Of a stretch of 64,000 nucleotides of DNA, positions 1 to 11,132 are shown one piece after another (within the stretch, counting starts at the first letter, position 1; each line of letters starts with the position of its first letter). The stretch is taken from contig CAJINV010000003.1 in the NCBI GenBank assembly GCA_905178155.1, positions 4,437,863-4,501,862 of the forward strand, read 5' to 3'. Origin of the DNA: Amoebophrya sp. A120 (lineage: Eukaryota; Sar; Dinophyceae; Syndiniales; Amoebophryaceae). Position numbers and translations under genes: made by a program. The notes under the pieces are model-generated. The model did not search any database. It worked only from the letters and a program-made list of their open reading frames with translations, and had not been told where the DNA came from.

Positions 1-1614
1 ATGTAGGACGACTCAAGTTGGCCAGCCCCACGCCGACGCAAGATAGGACGACAGAATCGTCCTCTTGCTGTCGCATTTTGAACTCAACGTTGAAGAAATC
101 CTTCATGTGCCGCAGGTACTCGATCGTCGTCGGCGTCAACTTTCCTACCCGTACTCGGCTCGCCTCGTCCTCCTCTGCGAGGGCGACGTAGTGCAATAGC
201 AGCACTTGATGCGTCGTGTCCACGCATCCACCCAGAGCCAATTCGGAGAGCAGGCGACACGCGCCTGCCTTCCCCAGAGCGAAAGGCACATCCTGCAACT
301 GCTCCTTCGTCAGCGCAGCAGTTCGCTCTTTTGTCTTGTCAGCGTTCTTGCGCTCCGAGTTGTCATCGCCATGCTCGTCGTTTTCGCTGCTGTCACTCAT
401 TTCTGCATCCGAGTCGGCAGCTGTTGCGGCTTCCTCAAACATGGCCTTCTCGGTTGCTGAGAGATCGCCGTTGCTGAAGACGTCGATGCTCTTGTAGGTC
501 CCATCCACAGACTCCGCCACGAGGGAGAGGCCAAACCTGATTTTACTTTTTTCTAATAACGAGCGTTATAACGCACCTGACTAGCAAAACTCAACAATTC
601 AAAATCCATCCTGCATCAATGGCGAGAGTACGAGGAGCAAGCCCTTCTTAAAGAAATTTAAAGAAATTCGTACCCTCTGCTTTTCACGCCCTCGTCGTCG
701 GTTTTCTTTCCCTTTTCAGCTGGCTTGTCGTGGTCCGCAAAGATCCAGACGTCTGGTAGGAAGTCGTTTAGCAAGCCGCGCGCCGCGTCACACATTCGCG
801 TGGCGTATTGTGGAGTCACACCGCTAGTGAAAGCCACTCCGCGCACTCGCTTGCACCGGAAGTCCTCAATAAGATTCAGGGGTCGGACGCGGGCCAGCGT
901 CGGGCAGTGAAAGAGCACTTCGCCCTTGGTGGCTGGAACTGCGTCGTCTTCCGCGCTTGCGCGACCGCAACCGCGTCGCAAGACCTGGAAAGTCAGCTGC
1001 TCGGTCGCGAAGTTTGTTTGGTTTGTGTGCAGATACACGTTCTGCTGCGGCACCGTCCCGTTCAGCGCCGTGTTATTCGTCGTCTTCTCCGACATTTGTT
1101 CCCCAAACTCCGGCTGCACGTATCGCTGCGGCGCGAACATTTTCCTCAGCCAGGGCAAGGTGACACTGCGGAAACTATCAACCGAGAGGTCGGTGCCATC
1201 GTTGGTCACGCCAACCAGTTTCAACTTCGTCAGGTTGCGCGCGAACGGCAGGAGGAGCGCGAGTGCTTCCAACCAGTATCCGAGAGACCGACTCGCCGGG
1301 CATTCGTGCACGATCACCCGGTCCTTACATCCGACTAGCTGTCCAGGTTCGTATCGAAGCTGCGTCCCCGTGTTGTTGATTTGGATCTTCGCTCCATCGG
1401 TGATTTTGTCCAGCAGCCGAATGAAGTTGCTTTCGTAGTCCCGCAGCCCAGGTCGCCGGTCCTCCGTGCGAATCTGCTTGATCAGGATCGGCCGGCCTGA
1501 CAGCGTCGACAGCACCAGGCGCTGCCGAAAGTGGTTGGCTCCCTCGTAGTGCAAAAACCTGTTACTCGGCTGTGATGGCCCAGAGCTGCTGCTGCTTGCC
1601 GTAGGGGCAGTCAT
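1..1614 (-). CDS. RCL1: RNA 3'-terminal phosphate cyclase-like protein (RCL1), 3' end cut by window
   Basis: Rcl1 is a nucleolar protein needed for 18S rRNA maturation (U3 snoRNP/Bms1 partner); it has the cyclase fold but no cyclase activity. The protein opens with the family signature FRQRLVLSTLSGRPILI and continues with GLRDYESNFIRLLDKIT, GVTNDGTDLSVDSFR and a C-terminal segment ending SRVRVGKLTPTTIEYLRHMKDFF and VVLSCVGVGLANLSR. Two exons: 674-1614 and 1-536. The intron 537-673 is GT-AG (donor GTACGA), and splicing gives KSRGFGLSLVAES, as in the family. The ATG at 1614 (MTAPTAS) is preferred because it leaves a normal short leader; an in-frame upstream ATG at 1692 would add 26 residues. 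Only the last few codons should lie outside the window. An acidic insert (SDSDAEMSDSSENDEHGDD) interrupts the C-terminal part. Confidence 0.9.
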
Positions 1615-2449
1615 TTTTGTGTATTCACAGCTACTACTTGGAAAAGTTTTTGGAACGCCAACGGACAGCGGTGCAAACACAAACTGAATCAAATTACGTA
1701 AGGCTGGGGTACTGCTTACTTAGGCACAAAATCCTGTCGATCGGTGTGGAGGAACGGAGGCAACATGTCACGATTAACAACACACGCAGTAGCAATTTAA
1801 AGAGCTTTCTATTTCCACATACTTTGGCTTAATTTCGATATGCACCACGAACGACCGAACTTCTGATCGTCGACTTCGTTTTGCCTTTTTTTTTTCTGAT
1901 CCAGAGCGCTGATCCTCTATTCACTTGTGCGATCGAGAATTGCGAATTTATGCCTGATCCTGCTGATCATTTGCAAATACCATTACACGATCATCACGAT
2001 TTGGAAATTTAAATGGACGTGCACGATGGATTTACGTGGCCGACATCAGGAGACCGACCCAATGCGAATGGAGACGAATGTGTAGACGCGCGTCATGACA
2101 CCAAAATCGACGGAGATAAGAACCTGAACTCCGAAGGCGACCACTGGTGGGGGGGATAGACGGTCTTGGCCTCATAAAGGGGCAGGCTTATAGTTTTTTC
2201 CTTTCCAGTCGATGTCAATAATCGCAGCGATCGTTGAGGACACAAAAAGGCGTTGTTTCAGGAGAGCGCGAGGCTTCTCTTACGTCACCAGTAGTGGGGC
2301 AGGTATGTCAGCACACTTGACGCAGTTGCCAATCAGTGATTTGATTTTCAACAACACAGCGAATGCAACCGCGCACAGCTACGTGATGGAAATTTGCAAA
2401 GTATCGTTTGATGTGGGGCGTCGCATCACCAACGTGTGGTCGGTCCTGC
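1615..2449. other. intergenic spacer between RCL1 and EFL
   Basis: About 0.8 kb without a convincing gene. Open frames here are short and without family resemblance. It would contain the promoter of RCL1 and the 3' UTR of EFL, but I see no clear TATA box or terminator. Confidence 0.5.
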
Positions 2450-4284
2450 TTACTTCTTCTTGGCCTCGAAGACCTTAGCCTCAACGGACACGACCTTTCC
2501 CAACATGACCACACCGTTTCCGTCCATGAAAGCGACACGGGACAGACCCTCGCAGTTCTTGAAGGAATCGGCAACCAACGGTTGCTGCGGCTCGAAGGTG
2601 ACCTGCGCCATCTCGTTGGACTTCAAGGAGTGGGGCTCTTCCATCTTCTTACCACCAGTCTCCTTACCCATCTTCCACTTCAAAGCGGAGATACGGCAAG
2701 CGGCACGCCCGCAGCGGACGAAACCGATCGGAGAGTATCCGACCTTGATCTCGTTCGGGATGTCCAACACCTGTATTCAGTCGAGGAGGCATAAAACAAA
2801 AACGGACTACAAAAAAATGGAAGATCAAAATCAATCACTTACGAAAATCATAAATCAGCTTTAGCACACAGCACACACTACGCAGAGTCTGTACCTGAAT
2901 CTGGGCATCGAAGGCCTTGACGGCAGACAAAGTGGTGTCCTTCTTGTAGATCATGACATCACCACCACGGGGCATGTTCTGCTTGTCCAAGTTCTTCACG
3001 TTCATACCGACGTTGTCACCCGGCTTGGCCTCCGGCACAGCCTTGTGGTGCATCTCGATCTGGAAGACCTTTCCAGCGCACGCGTTGGCGGCGGTGTGGG
3101 TCGGCAGAAAGATGACTTCCTCGTTCGGCTTGACGATACCCTGTTCGACACGGCCAGCGAGCACATCACCGACACCCTTAATCTTGTAGATTCCGGAGAT
3201 CGGCAGGCGCATCGGGGCATCGATGGGGCGCTCCGGAACGCGGCACATGTTGTTCAAGCAGTCGTACAAGGTATCGACGTGGATGGTCTCAGAGCCGACC
3301 TTGACATCGGCACCCTTCCACCAGGCCATGTTGGTGGTCTTCTTGACCAAGTTGTCACCGCACCAGCCGGAGATCGGCATGAACGGCACGCCGCTCTCGA
3401 CGAAGTCCTTCTTCCAGCCGACCTTTCCCAACATGTTGCGCATCTCGTTGGCGATCTCGTCATAACGAGTCTGCTTGTAGCCGGCGGTGTCGCAATCCAT
3501 CTTGTTGATACCGATGATGATCTGCTTGACGCCCAACAAGTTGATCAAACGGGAGTGCTGACGGGTCTGGCCCTGGATCTCACCAGCCTTGTGGTTACCA
3601 CGCTGGATGGCGGTGGTGAAGTTACCTGTTCGAGAATTCACTTCCGAAGATCAGGAACCTCTCGTCGCTCGGAAAATCTTACGCGCTCATGGAAACGCTG
3701 ACCAACTCGGATCCATAGTATCATGCACAACCGCAATCTAAAAAACTCAGCTCCCCTTGCCAAAAACCCAAAAATACTCAAGTACCATCGGCCGGAACCA
3801 TGATCATGGCGACGTCAGCCTGGGAGGCTCCAGTGATCATGTTCTTAATGAAATCGCGGTGACCCGGGGCATCGATGATGGTGTAGTGCCACTTCTCCGT
3901 GAAGAACTCCTTGGTGGTGACCGAGATGGTCACACCACGCTCACGCTCCTCCTTCTGACGATCCATGTAGAACGCAAAAGCGAAGGAAGACTTTCCCAGG
4001 CGATCAGCCTCGGCCTTCAGCTTCTCCAACTCACGCTCCGGAATACCACCTGCGATTTTTTGGAATCAATGCGTCTTTTTGTTCTTTCATCGGACCTTCA
4101 TGAAATCGAGCACCTAACTTTGACAGGCACATTTGTACAAAAACCTAACTTCGCCCAAATTCTTGCAACCACAATAAAAATAGTGCTTACCCAATTCGAA
4201 GAGCAGGTGGCCGGTCGTGGTGGACTTACCAGAGTCGACGTGACCGCAGATCACGATCGACAAATGCTCCTTTCCTTCGGTCAT
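2450..4284 (-). CDS. EFL: Elongation factor-like GTPase (EFL), EF-1alpha replacement
   Basis: Delivers aminoacyl-tRNA to the ribosome in lineages that lost canonical EF-1alpha. Four exons: 4191-4284, 3786-4049, 2895-3625 and 2450-2770, all joined by GT-AG introns (donors GTAAGC, GTACTT, GTACAG) in perfect frame. G1 is GHVDSGKST (near residues 14-22), G3 DAPGHRDF, G4 NKMD. EFL hallmarks that differ from EF-1alpha are [60 protein letters not shown] and the GKETGGKK-type C-terminal domain with [19 protein letters not shown]. Length is about 470 residues, normal for EFL. The codon choice is strongly biased toward C/G-ending codons, as expected for a highly expressed gene. Confidence 0.95.
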
Positions 4285-4875
4285 CTTGTGCGATGTGGGG
4301 TTGTGGTGTAATACGTAGGGGTCTTTAGATGTAGTGTTCGAGCTAGTCGGAGACTAAACACGAGATCGCAGCAGACTGGTAGCAAAGTTTCAGAAAAACA
4401 AACAAAATTTTTCTTTTATAAAGCTACGTCAGAAACAATGATCTTCGAAACGTGGAACTCTACAGAACGTCTCAGTTGAAAGAACGAGGGAGCGTCCTCC
4501 TTGAAACAAAATTTGGATTTGCCGTCTTGACATATTTTCGGAACAAGAGATTGACTTTCTTAAAATCACCGGGTGGATCTTCGTCGGCATCGATCTCTTT
4601 GTAGCTAGGTACTGACATTCCAATTGTGCTTGTCCGTAAGTGCTTCTAGTTAAGATCGTCTGTCAATGGTGGGCGAGATGGCGATGGGATCCAAGAAGTT
4701 AGTTAGCGAAATGCAAATGGGATTCAAAAACAATCATTATGATCGCTATCGCAAGACCAAGAGCTAGTTCTGGAAACAACTTCTTAAACTATCTTGAGCT
4801 TCATGATTTTGAAGAACAACATCGTCTGGAGTGCGTCGCTTTCCTAAGGCGCACATTTCATCTTGGTAGCTGGAG
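4285..4875. other. intergenic spacer, EFL upstream region
   Basis: About 590 bases, A/T richer than the flanking genes. Presumed EFL promoter and 5' UTR; no recognisable gene, repeat or RNA. Confidence 0.5.
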
Positions 4876-6048
4876 TTATGCGGATACCGCTGGAATACTT
4901 TGTTCGACAAAAAGAAGAGTCAGGGTGTTTCTCATAATTTTTTCGGTTGAAACCGATTCTTCATCTGGTCTGACTTGAGCATCTATTCCTTCAGGGTTTA
5001 CTTTTACTTGTCCTTCCGTGGAACTACCAAGACGAAGCACCAAGTCGCGCTTGTACGTCTCGTAAGATGCCTGTGGGCGCGTCACAAATCCGTCGATACG
5101 CGGTGGAAACACCATTTGGCTACGCGATTGAGTTACTACCTGCGAACCGGGGCCGCGCCGCAACGCGATTGCGACATGAACCTGAGAGCCATTCGGCATT
5201 GGAAATGCTGAAAGTCGCGGCTCCGGCACGATTTTACGCGCAACCTGTCTGAGTAAACGATCGACGTTCTTGCTCTGCTTGTCTTCAACTCGCGTTCCTG
5301 TGATTTCGTCTTGATCAAGCGTAGGTTGAGGCTCGCCGCTGTTGTCGAGTGGTTCCAACTGCACCTCGAACACCTCCCCGGGGAATAGCGGAGCGCTCCC
5401 TCCAATTAGGAAGAGAACTGAGTGGACCACGAACCGATGCTCATGCTGCAATGCCGACACCATCTCCTGCAGTTTTGCTGCTACAAAGTCAATTTTTCCG
5501 AGTGCTTCGACGCTTCTGTTCAGGGTGTGTGCCGGCAAGGACCCGGAGAGATCACAGACGCGCCTCTTCTCGAAGTTTGAGGAAGAAACAGTAACAGACC
5601 CCATTCTGCTGTCGTCGCCTTCACTTCGCTGCAGGTGCGCCGCTCCGCTTATCCTATCATCTTCCTCAAGAACTGCGAGTGCCTTCCGCTTGCTACCCAC
5701 GCAGCTAATTGAATTCATCCGACCGGGCGGGGCCTGTTCCACGTCGACTCCAGTGCCTGGCATAACGGAATTGGTGAGGTGAGATTCAGCCATTGGCGGG
5801 GACGCAGGTGCCAGAGATTCTTGGTCCACTTCCATCGCCACTGGCTCTGCGGTAGACAAGCTGCAGTCAGTTTCCGCTACTGCCTCAAGATGCATCCGCA
5901 GCTGCTGCACCGGAACCGGAATTTGCTGTCGGAGAAAAAGCACTTGCTCCAGGACAATCCGCACGATTTCCACTCGCACACACGGAGACGCAGATCCCGG
6001 AAGATCGAGAACTGAACCTGTCATCTTGTTGTGGTCCATTGCTGACAT
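4876..6048 (-). CDS. MAD2L1-binding protein / p31comet-like protein
   Basis: Single-exon frame of 390 residues. Near the N-terminus (about 26-50) the stretch VRIVLEQVLFLRQQIPVPVQQL strongly recalls the helix of p31comet, the HORMA-fold protein that binds closed MAD2 and, with TRIP13, silences the spindle checkpoint. A long acidic, low-complexity linker with a basic SKRKALAVLEEDD stretch follows, then a second conserved-looking block (about 175-215, HRFVVHSVLFLIGGSAPLFPGEVFEVQLE). The C-terminal part has predicted beta-strand character. The match rests mainly on the N-terminal helix, so the name is tentative; another HORMA-related or unknown protein remains possible. The start used is the first ATG; MDHNKMTG three codons later is an alternative. 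Confidence 0.4.
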   Translation of the reverse strand: MSAMDHNKMTGSVLDLPGSASPCVRVEIVRIVLEQVLFLRQQIPVPVQQLRMHLEAVAETDCSLSTAEPVAMEVDQESLAPASPPMAESHLTNSVMPGTGVDVEQAPPGRMNSISCVGSKRKALAVLEEDDRISGAAHLQRSEGDDSRMGSVTVSSSNFEKRRVCDLSGSLPAHTLNRSVEALGKIDFVAAKLQEMVSALQHEHRFVVHSVLFLIGGSAPLFPGEVFEVQLEPLDNSGEPQPTLDQDEITGTRVEDKQSKNVDRLLRQVARKIVPEPRLSAFPMPNGSQVHVAIALRRGPGSQVVTQSRSQMVFPPRIDGFVTRPQASYETYKRDLVLRLGSSTEGQVKVNPEGIDAQVRPDEESVSTEKIMRNTLTLLFVEQSIPAVSA

Positions 6049-8412
6049 GCAGCTTTACTCTGACTCTGTTCTTTCCCTACCGGGCCGCTAGAAGTAGTAT
6101 CAAACAAGTGCGGACGTCTTCAAATTTGGCAGCCTCGGCGTTATGATCTCCACTTAGACTTACCATGTCTGTCACGTCATAAAACATCGATGTCCGCCCT
6201 TCCACCAGCCCTCTCACGACCGGGACCGAGCATCTCCACACAACTACTTCAGTGCTTTCTCAGCCACTCGCTCTTACAAAAACAGATTTAGTGATGCCGC
6301 TATGATGCGATTTTGTAGCTCGATCTCTGCTTCCGCTGCATAATAACCAACGACTCCCATCCAGGATGACCGCCGTAAGAATCGAGACGAATGAATCTTC
6401 ACTACGGCCTCTTCAGAGCCCTACCGTCGAGGGTCCAGATGCTCTTGAGGTCTGACACTCCCCGTCACCAGTCGCGTTAAAACTGCCAACAGAAAGGGAG
6501 CGCTTTTGCGAAACACGTAACTGCCGTGGACTGGCACAATGTACGGAATACGCACTCTGGTTCAACTCCTCACTATTCACCTCCTCTTCTGCAGACAGAA
6601 CAGCCCGCCACTTCACGCAAGCTCTTGCGACGTCAACGGGCGCGCAATTGTACTTAAAAGGAACAAATGTGCGATGACCACAAGAATTGGCTCGCGAGAG
6701 CCATTTTGACCTGGCGCTTCCAGCAGTCGGAAAAACGTCAAAGCGCCACGAAAAAGCGCTGCTGCTAGGCGCAGGCGAGCGCGCAATGTGCTACTCCTAC
6801 TCGTCTGCTTTGAGAGGCGAGAGCACAATGCGCTGCTCCAGCTTCGCTCTGAGAGGCGCGAAGGCTGGCGCGGCTGCGTGGCCGGACCGCCAGGGGAGGC
6901 CGCGGCACCGGGGGGATTCGAAATCACTCAGGGGCGCAACAGCGAGGCTGCGCGGCAGGCGGGCGCCGCAAATATCTAGCAGGCGCGCGCGGCCGGCATG
7001 GCCAGGCGGTCGCCTCGCGGCTTGCATCAGTCCGGCCTACCGCCGCCGCGGCCGCCTCACTCATTGCTCGCCACTCGCCCCGCCACCGTTCTGGAGTTCG
7101 CTACTCCAGTGCTGCTCCCTTTGCGTTCCGGAACACAAGCACGCTAACAGCGGCGCCTTGACGGCCTCCGGGCCGGCCTTTACGGCGAGCCGCCCTACTA
7201 CGTGCTGACGCAGTGCGCTTGCCCTTGCTTCATAAGAAAAACGGCGCCGCGCCCGGTATACATAGGAAAATAGACGGCGCCCCGGGCGGGCCCCAGGGTT
7301 GGGAGCGCTGCGCGCTGGCGCCCGAGAGCCGTCGCGCCTTCCGGCCGCGCAGAGCTTCTGTGAGGCCCGCCTTGCCGTGCTCGCCCGGGTGTGCGAGGTT
7401 GGTCACTATTCACCGCGGCACTTTCGTCCCCGGCCTCCGCGGGGTGGGCCCCTTCTTTTTCCTCGTCGGCTTCCACCTCCTTCCTCCTCGCCTGCTTCCA
7501 ACCCAAACCGCACAGCTCCGCACATCGTGCCCGTGGATTGCTGCCCGGGAGAGCGCCGTGTCGCCGCGGCACCACATCTAGCACGGGAACGAAGTAGCAG
7601 CCTGCTTGCGCACACACCATAGCGCCACTCACCGATGAGACATGCACATGGTTCGCTGGCTGCATAGCAAACGAAAGTAAGACCTGGGCCGCCAATCAGC
7701 TATCATGTACTAACTGCGTATAACTACAAGAAGCTGATCAGTGATTGAGTAGAACACTCGCTCAAAGTCAAAGAAAACAATGCCTCGATGCTGTAAGCTG
7801 CTTAACAAAAATCGCTCGTAGGTAAGTGCAATCCTATAATCCAACCATCAATTCATGGGCAACCCTTCGCTCTTCTGTCAGTTACCCCTCCATAAATTCG
7901 CGATACGGCACAGCGGAAGCTCGAACACATTGACCCTCGGTAGCACCAAGCTGACCAGGCAACTTTACCGGTACATCCCAAGCCAACATACCCGTCTGCC
8001 GCCAGTAGGAAGATTATCCTACTCGGCGTTGCATCGAAACTCAATCTGGTTCAACATTGTTGCTGCGTTGAAAATCATACAGTGAAAAATCCAAGATGAT
8101 ACTGATAACTTATTTCGATGCAAACAGTTTTCCACTGTTCGCGAGAATCGGACTGTGGTACAAACATCTTCAAGGAGAAAGATAGTACGCCTACCAATGT
8201 TTTCTGATTCTGTACAATAAGAGTAACATTGAAACGTCGCTACTTACTGCGAAACCAAGCCTTGCGTGAAGACGCGAGATGCTGGCTACTGCGAAACAAG
8301 AGCAGAAAGCAAAGACAGCTGTCGGTCCCGACATGCTCTTGTAAATGGAAGCACGCCTTGCAAAGATGAGTAAGTAGTCGAGATCCGTTCATCGGCATTC
8401 CGCGCTGGCGAC
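6049..8412. other. 2.4-kb gene-poor spacer with a GC-rich island (about 6680-7630)
   Basis: No protein family is recognisable on either strand. From about 6680 to 7630 the sequence becomes very rich in G+C (many GGCGCC, GCGCGC and CCGCC words), so long open frames appear in several phases at once, which is a composition effect. The flanks 6049-6600 and 7700-8400 return to ordinary, A/T-richer composition. There are no clear terminal repeats. Confidence 0.5.
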
Positions 8413-8736
8413 TCACTCTCGTATTGCTGGGCGATCCAGATTGTCTTCCTCAGCTTCCTCTTCCTCTTCGTCGTCACTTGCTGGAGTGTTCCCCTCCTGC
8501 CAGTCCACATCGTCCTCCGTCATCATTTCTTTCAGTGTCCACAAGTGCTTGACTTGCTCCCAAAATTCGTCGTGGCCTTCCGCTTCGATGCTTGTGAGCA
8601 TCGCATCGAAGTTCGGCTCACACGCCCTTTCGTGATTCACTGCTGCAACAAACATCGAGACGAGGGAGAACTCCCCCTGCAAAAGGTCGACGTCGTGATC
8701 AATTTCCACACGATGCACGAGGTTGCGTAGATGCAT
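8413..8736 (-). CDS. small acidic protein of unknown function (possibly partial)
   Basis: 107 codons from an ATG at 8736, with a regular-looking N-terminal half (LRNLVHRVEIDHDVDLLQGEFSLV, DEFWEQVKHLWTLKEMM) and a very acidic tail (ASDDEEEEEAEED). The frame stays open upstream to about 8803, just behind an AG, so this may be the last exon of a longer gene whose earlier exons I could not place. It might also belong to the gene at 9174-11132, but that gene reaches its own stop codon with no good donor before it. No family recognised. Confidence 0.35.
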   Translation of the reverse strand: MHLRNLVHRVEIDHDVDLLQGEFSLVSMFVAAVNHERACEPNFDAMLTSIEAEGHDEFWEQVKHLWTLKEMMTEDDVDWQEGNTPASDDEEEEEAEEDNLDRPAIRE

Positions 8737-9173
8737 GCGCTCGCCTCGCTGGTGTCCCAGGTCTGGCGGCGATGATGCCCGAAGGCCACGTTTTCTATCA
8801 TTCGAGCGCTAACAAATGTCATTTGGTCGGAGACTAAAACTAGGCCCCGAAGAGCGACGTAGGAATGACTCCGAAGAGTAATTAGAATCTTTACGAAGTG
8901 TGAGTTTTTCTTGCGACCTGGACATGCAGTGTTGCATCGAGTGAATGAGGAAACACATCGACAAAAAAAAAAAAAAAAAGAAAAAAACGAGAGAAAAAAC
9001 AAAGTTAGCGGAGTGCTTTCTTACCGATGCATCGCAACAACAAAGCTTACTGACGCCGCCGGAACACTGGTAGTCTTGCAACCAATACCGGCCCGCTTCG
9101 TTGTTCTTTCTATCGACCCTTTACTTCGACCTCGTTACCCTTCGACTGCATATTTACCATATTGTCTTCGCTG
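8737..9173. other. spacer with a poly-A tract
   Basis: About 440 bases containing an A-rich run at about 8964-9000 (A17 followed by short A runs). On the minus strand this is a T-rich tract, which could be a splice-acceptor pyrimidine stretch or simply low-complexity spacer. No gene seen. Confidence 0.4.
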
Positions 9174-11132
9174 TTAGATTAGAGAGGTTGCTGTAGGCAG
9201 TGCCAATCCCTCGTGCCTGCTGTCTAGCTTGGAAAGTTCCTCCTGCAGGAACGTCAGGTCCTCCGCGAGTGATGAAAGACCCGCACACAGGAACGATTTG
9301 ATGGTGCGGACCATGCGCGAAGCATGCGTGAGGATTTCGTCGCGCGTCGTCGAATACACCATCGCCAGCGAAACCTCCTCATGAATCCCCTCACCGCCAA
9401 CGGAAAAAACCCCATCAACCAAATGCGTTCGTAGGCGAAGGGATGTCGGCAGGTTCTCCAGACGCAGTGGGGCAGTCATGATTTCCCAGAATTCACTCGG
9501 CTCCAGCACATCGGTCCCGTTCTCTTCCAACGGACCGTGGTGTCCAGCGACGATAATTTCGAAAAGAACGCGGATGAGATCTGCAGAAGTGATTATTTTT
9601 TTTTACAGCAATATTTTTTCGGTAACTCTTGACCTTGTATACAGACCGTGTGATTGAAGGGTCTCATTCGCCTATTTACGCAGAGAGACATCTTCGCCTC
9701 AAGATAGACTACACTACTGATCTCTACCCGAATTGATATCCCCCGCGCCGTCGGTATTCGCGAGTTTGTGTTTCGTTTTCCGTCCGTCCACCTTCCAACC
9801 GGCAGTGAGGCCGAAGTGCTTCCCGTCAAGGAGCAACTCGTTCTTCATCCATTCCACCAGTTCGCGTCTAGTCATCTTAGTCGCCTGGAGTATCGTCCGG
9901 TGGAACTCATGCAGTGGCATAACGGGGTCGACGAGCGGCTTAATCGCACGAGGTGGGACAGGCTCGGGCTCTTCGCGGATCATGTGCTCGCCTGAGCGGA
10001 GGTTCGAGACTGCTTGCAGGGACTCGGGCGCATCATGAATATCTTCTTCCAAAACCACGAGGTCACGGAGTAGGTTGGTGGCGAACACTTGCCGCTGGTC
10101 TTGCGTAAAAAACACACCGCCAGTCTCCGCTTCAAGCTTGGCCCATTCAGAATCAGGCAGCTCCCACACGGCACGGACTAGGTTCCAGTAGTAGCTCCAG
10201 CGCTCCGAAGGCGTACCTTGCCCGACCCGGAAGCAATCCATCGACCATTCGCTGCCCTCAAGCTCACGCTCATGGCGATAGAGTGCCTGGCAGGGAAGAC
10301 AGTTGGCTGCAATCTGTTCCGGGAGTGCAGTGAAGGTCGTATCGTACAATAAACTCCGGGCTTGCTCCAGCGACAATGTCTGCAGGAGATCTGGCGTTGG
10401 TGTTGGTGTAGTTCGGTTGATTGTTATTCAATGGGTTCGTTTCGAAGTATTTGCAGTCACGATATCCGGGGAACTAAAATGTTGGTCGAAAATCTTCTTT
10501 GCCGGTAGTCTAAAAGAAAAAACTTTCAGGTTCATGTGGGGTCGCGTACATCTACTCAAGGTACCGCTGCAAAGGTCAACTATCCACCAACGCTGCATAG
10601 GTTCTGGCCTTCCTAATTTTTCCCCGTCGCGCACCCGCTTCTCGATCTCGGACCTGGTTGCTGCGCATCCTATTTCCTCACTGATGACAAACTGAAAGGT
10701 GGAAAAATCGTCCGGAATTTGCGCCTCGGGGTCGAGGAAACCTTCCGGTAAATCGGGTTTCGTATCCGCACCAGTAGCGGCATCTACACTTGTCGCTCCC
10801 TCCGCTTCCTCGCTACCGCTTGCAGGCGTCGAGCCGACGTCTTCTACTGCAATCCACTTCACGCGATGCAGAGGGGGAAGCTTTTGTGTTGCGGTGAAGA
10901 AGTCACCGATGACCTCGGACCTGCTCAGGTGTTTGACTTGATTCACTTTAGAGGTGTCAACGAGTTTTGTGATGCTTTTTGCTGCCAGATTTTGAATGTT
11001 GATGCGGCGGAAACCGACAGCAGGAGCTGAAGAGCTTGAAAAGGCCGGCACCCCGTCGGAAGCTTCTTTTGCGACTTCTTCTTTCGCGACCGAACGATTC
11101 TCCGCGGAACCAAAGCTTTTGCAAGACGCCAT
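9174..11132 (-). CDS. uncharacterised multi-exon protein, about 580 residues
   Basis: At least three exons: about 10526-11132, about 9740-10380 and 9174-9585. The second intron is well supported: donor GTAGAG after ...GAGDINS, acceptor before 9584, giving INSDLIRVLFEIIVAGHHG in frame. The first intron is less certain (donor near 10525, acceptor near 10380). The protein begins MASCKSFGSAENRS in a good start context (AAAATGG). Visible segments are a Ser/Ala-rich N-terminus, RWWIVDLCSGTLSRCTRPHMNL, a Trp-rich block around ERWSYYWNLVRAVWELPDSEWAKLEAE, and a basic KVDGRKTKHKL motif. The C-terminal exon is helical and ends LPTATSLI. There is no signal peptide and no membrane span. I recognise no family; an in-frame ATG at 11222 would add a 30-residue leader. 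Confidence 0.55.

Noticed and set aside
3045-3701. 218-codon plus-strand frame antisense to EFL
   Set aside because: It is the complement shadow of a highly biased coding sequence.
4285-4875. Search for tRNA or spliced-leader genes in spacers
   Set aside because: I found no cloverleaf-compatible or leader-like sequence here or in the other spacers by eye; a covariance-model scan would be needed to exclude them.
7198-7695. Overlapping long frames in several phases, both strands
   Set aside because: They arise from the GC-rich composition that removes stop codons; the translated products are Arg/Ala/Pro-rich without domain character.
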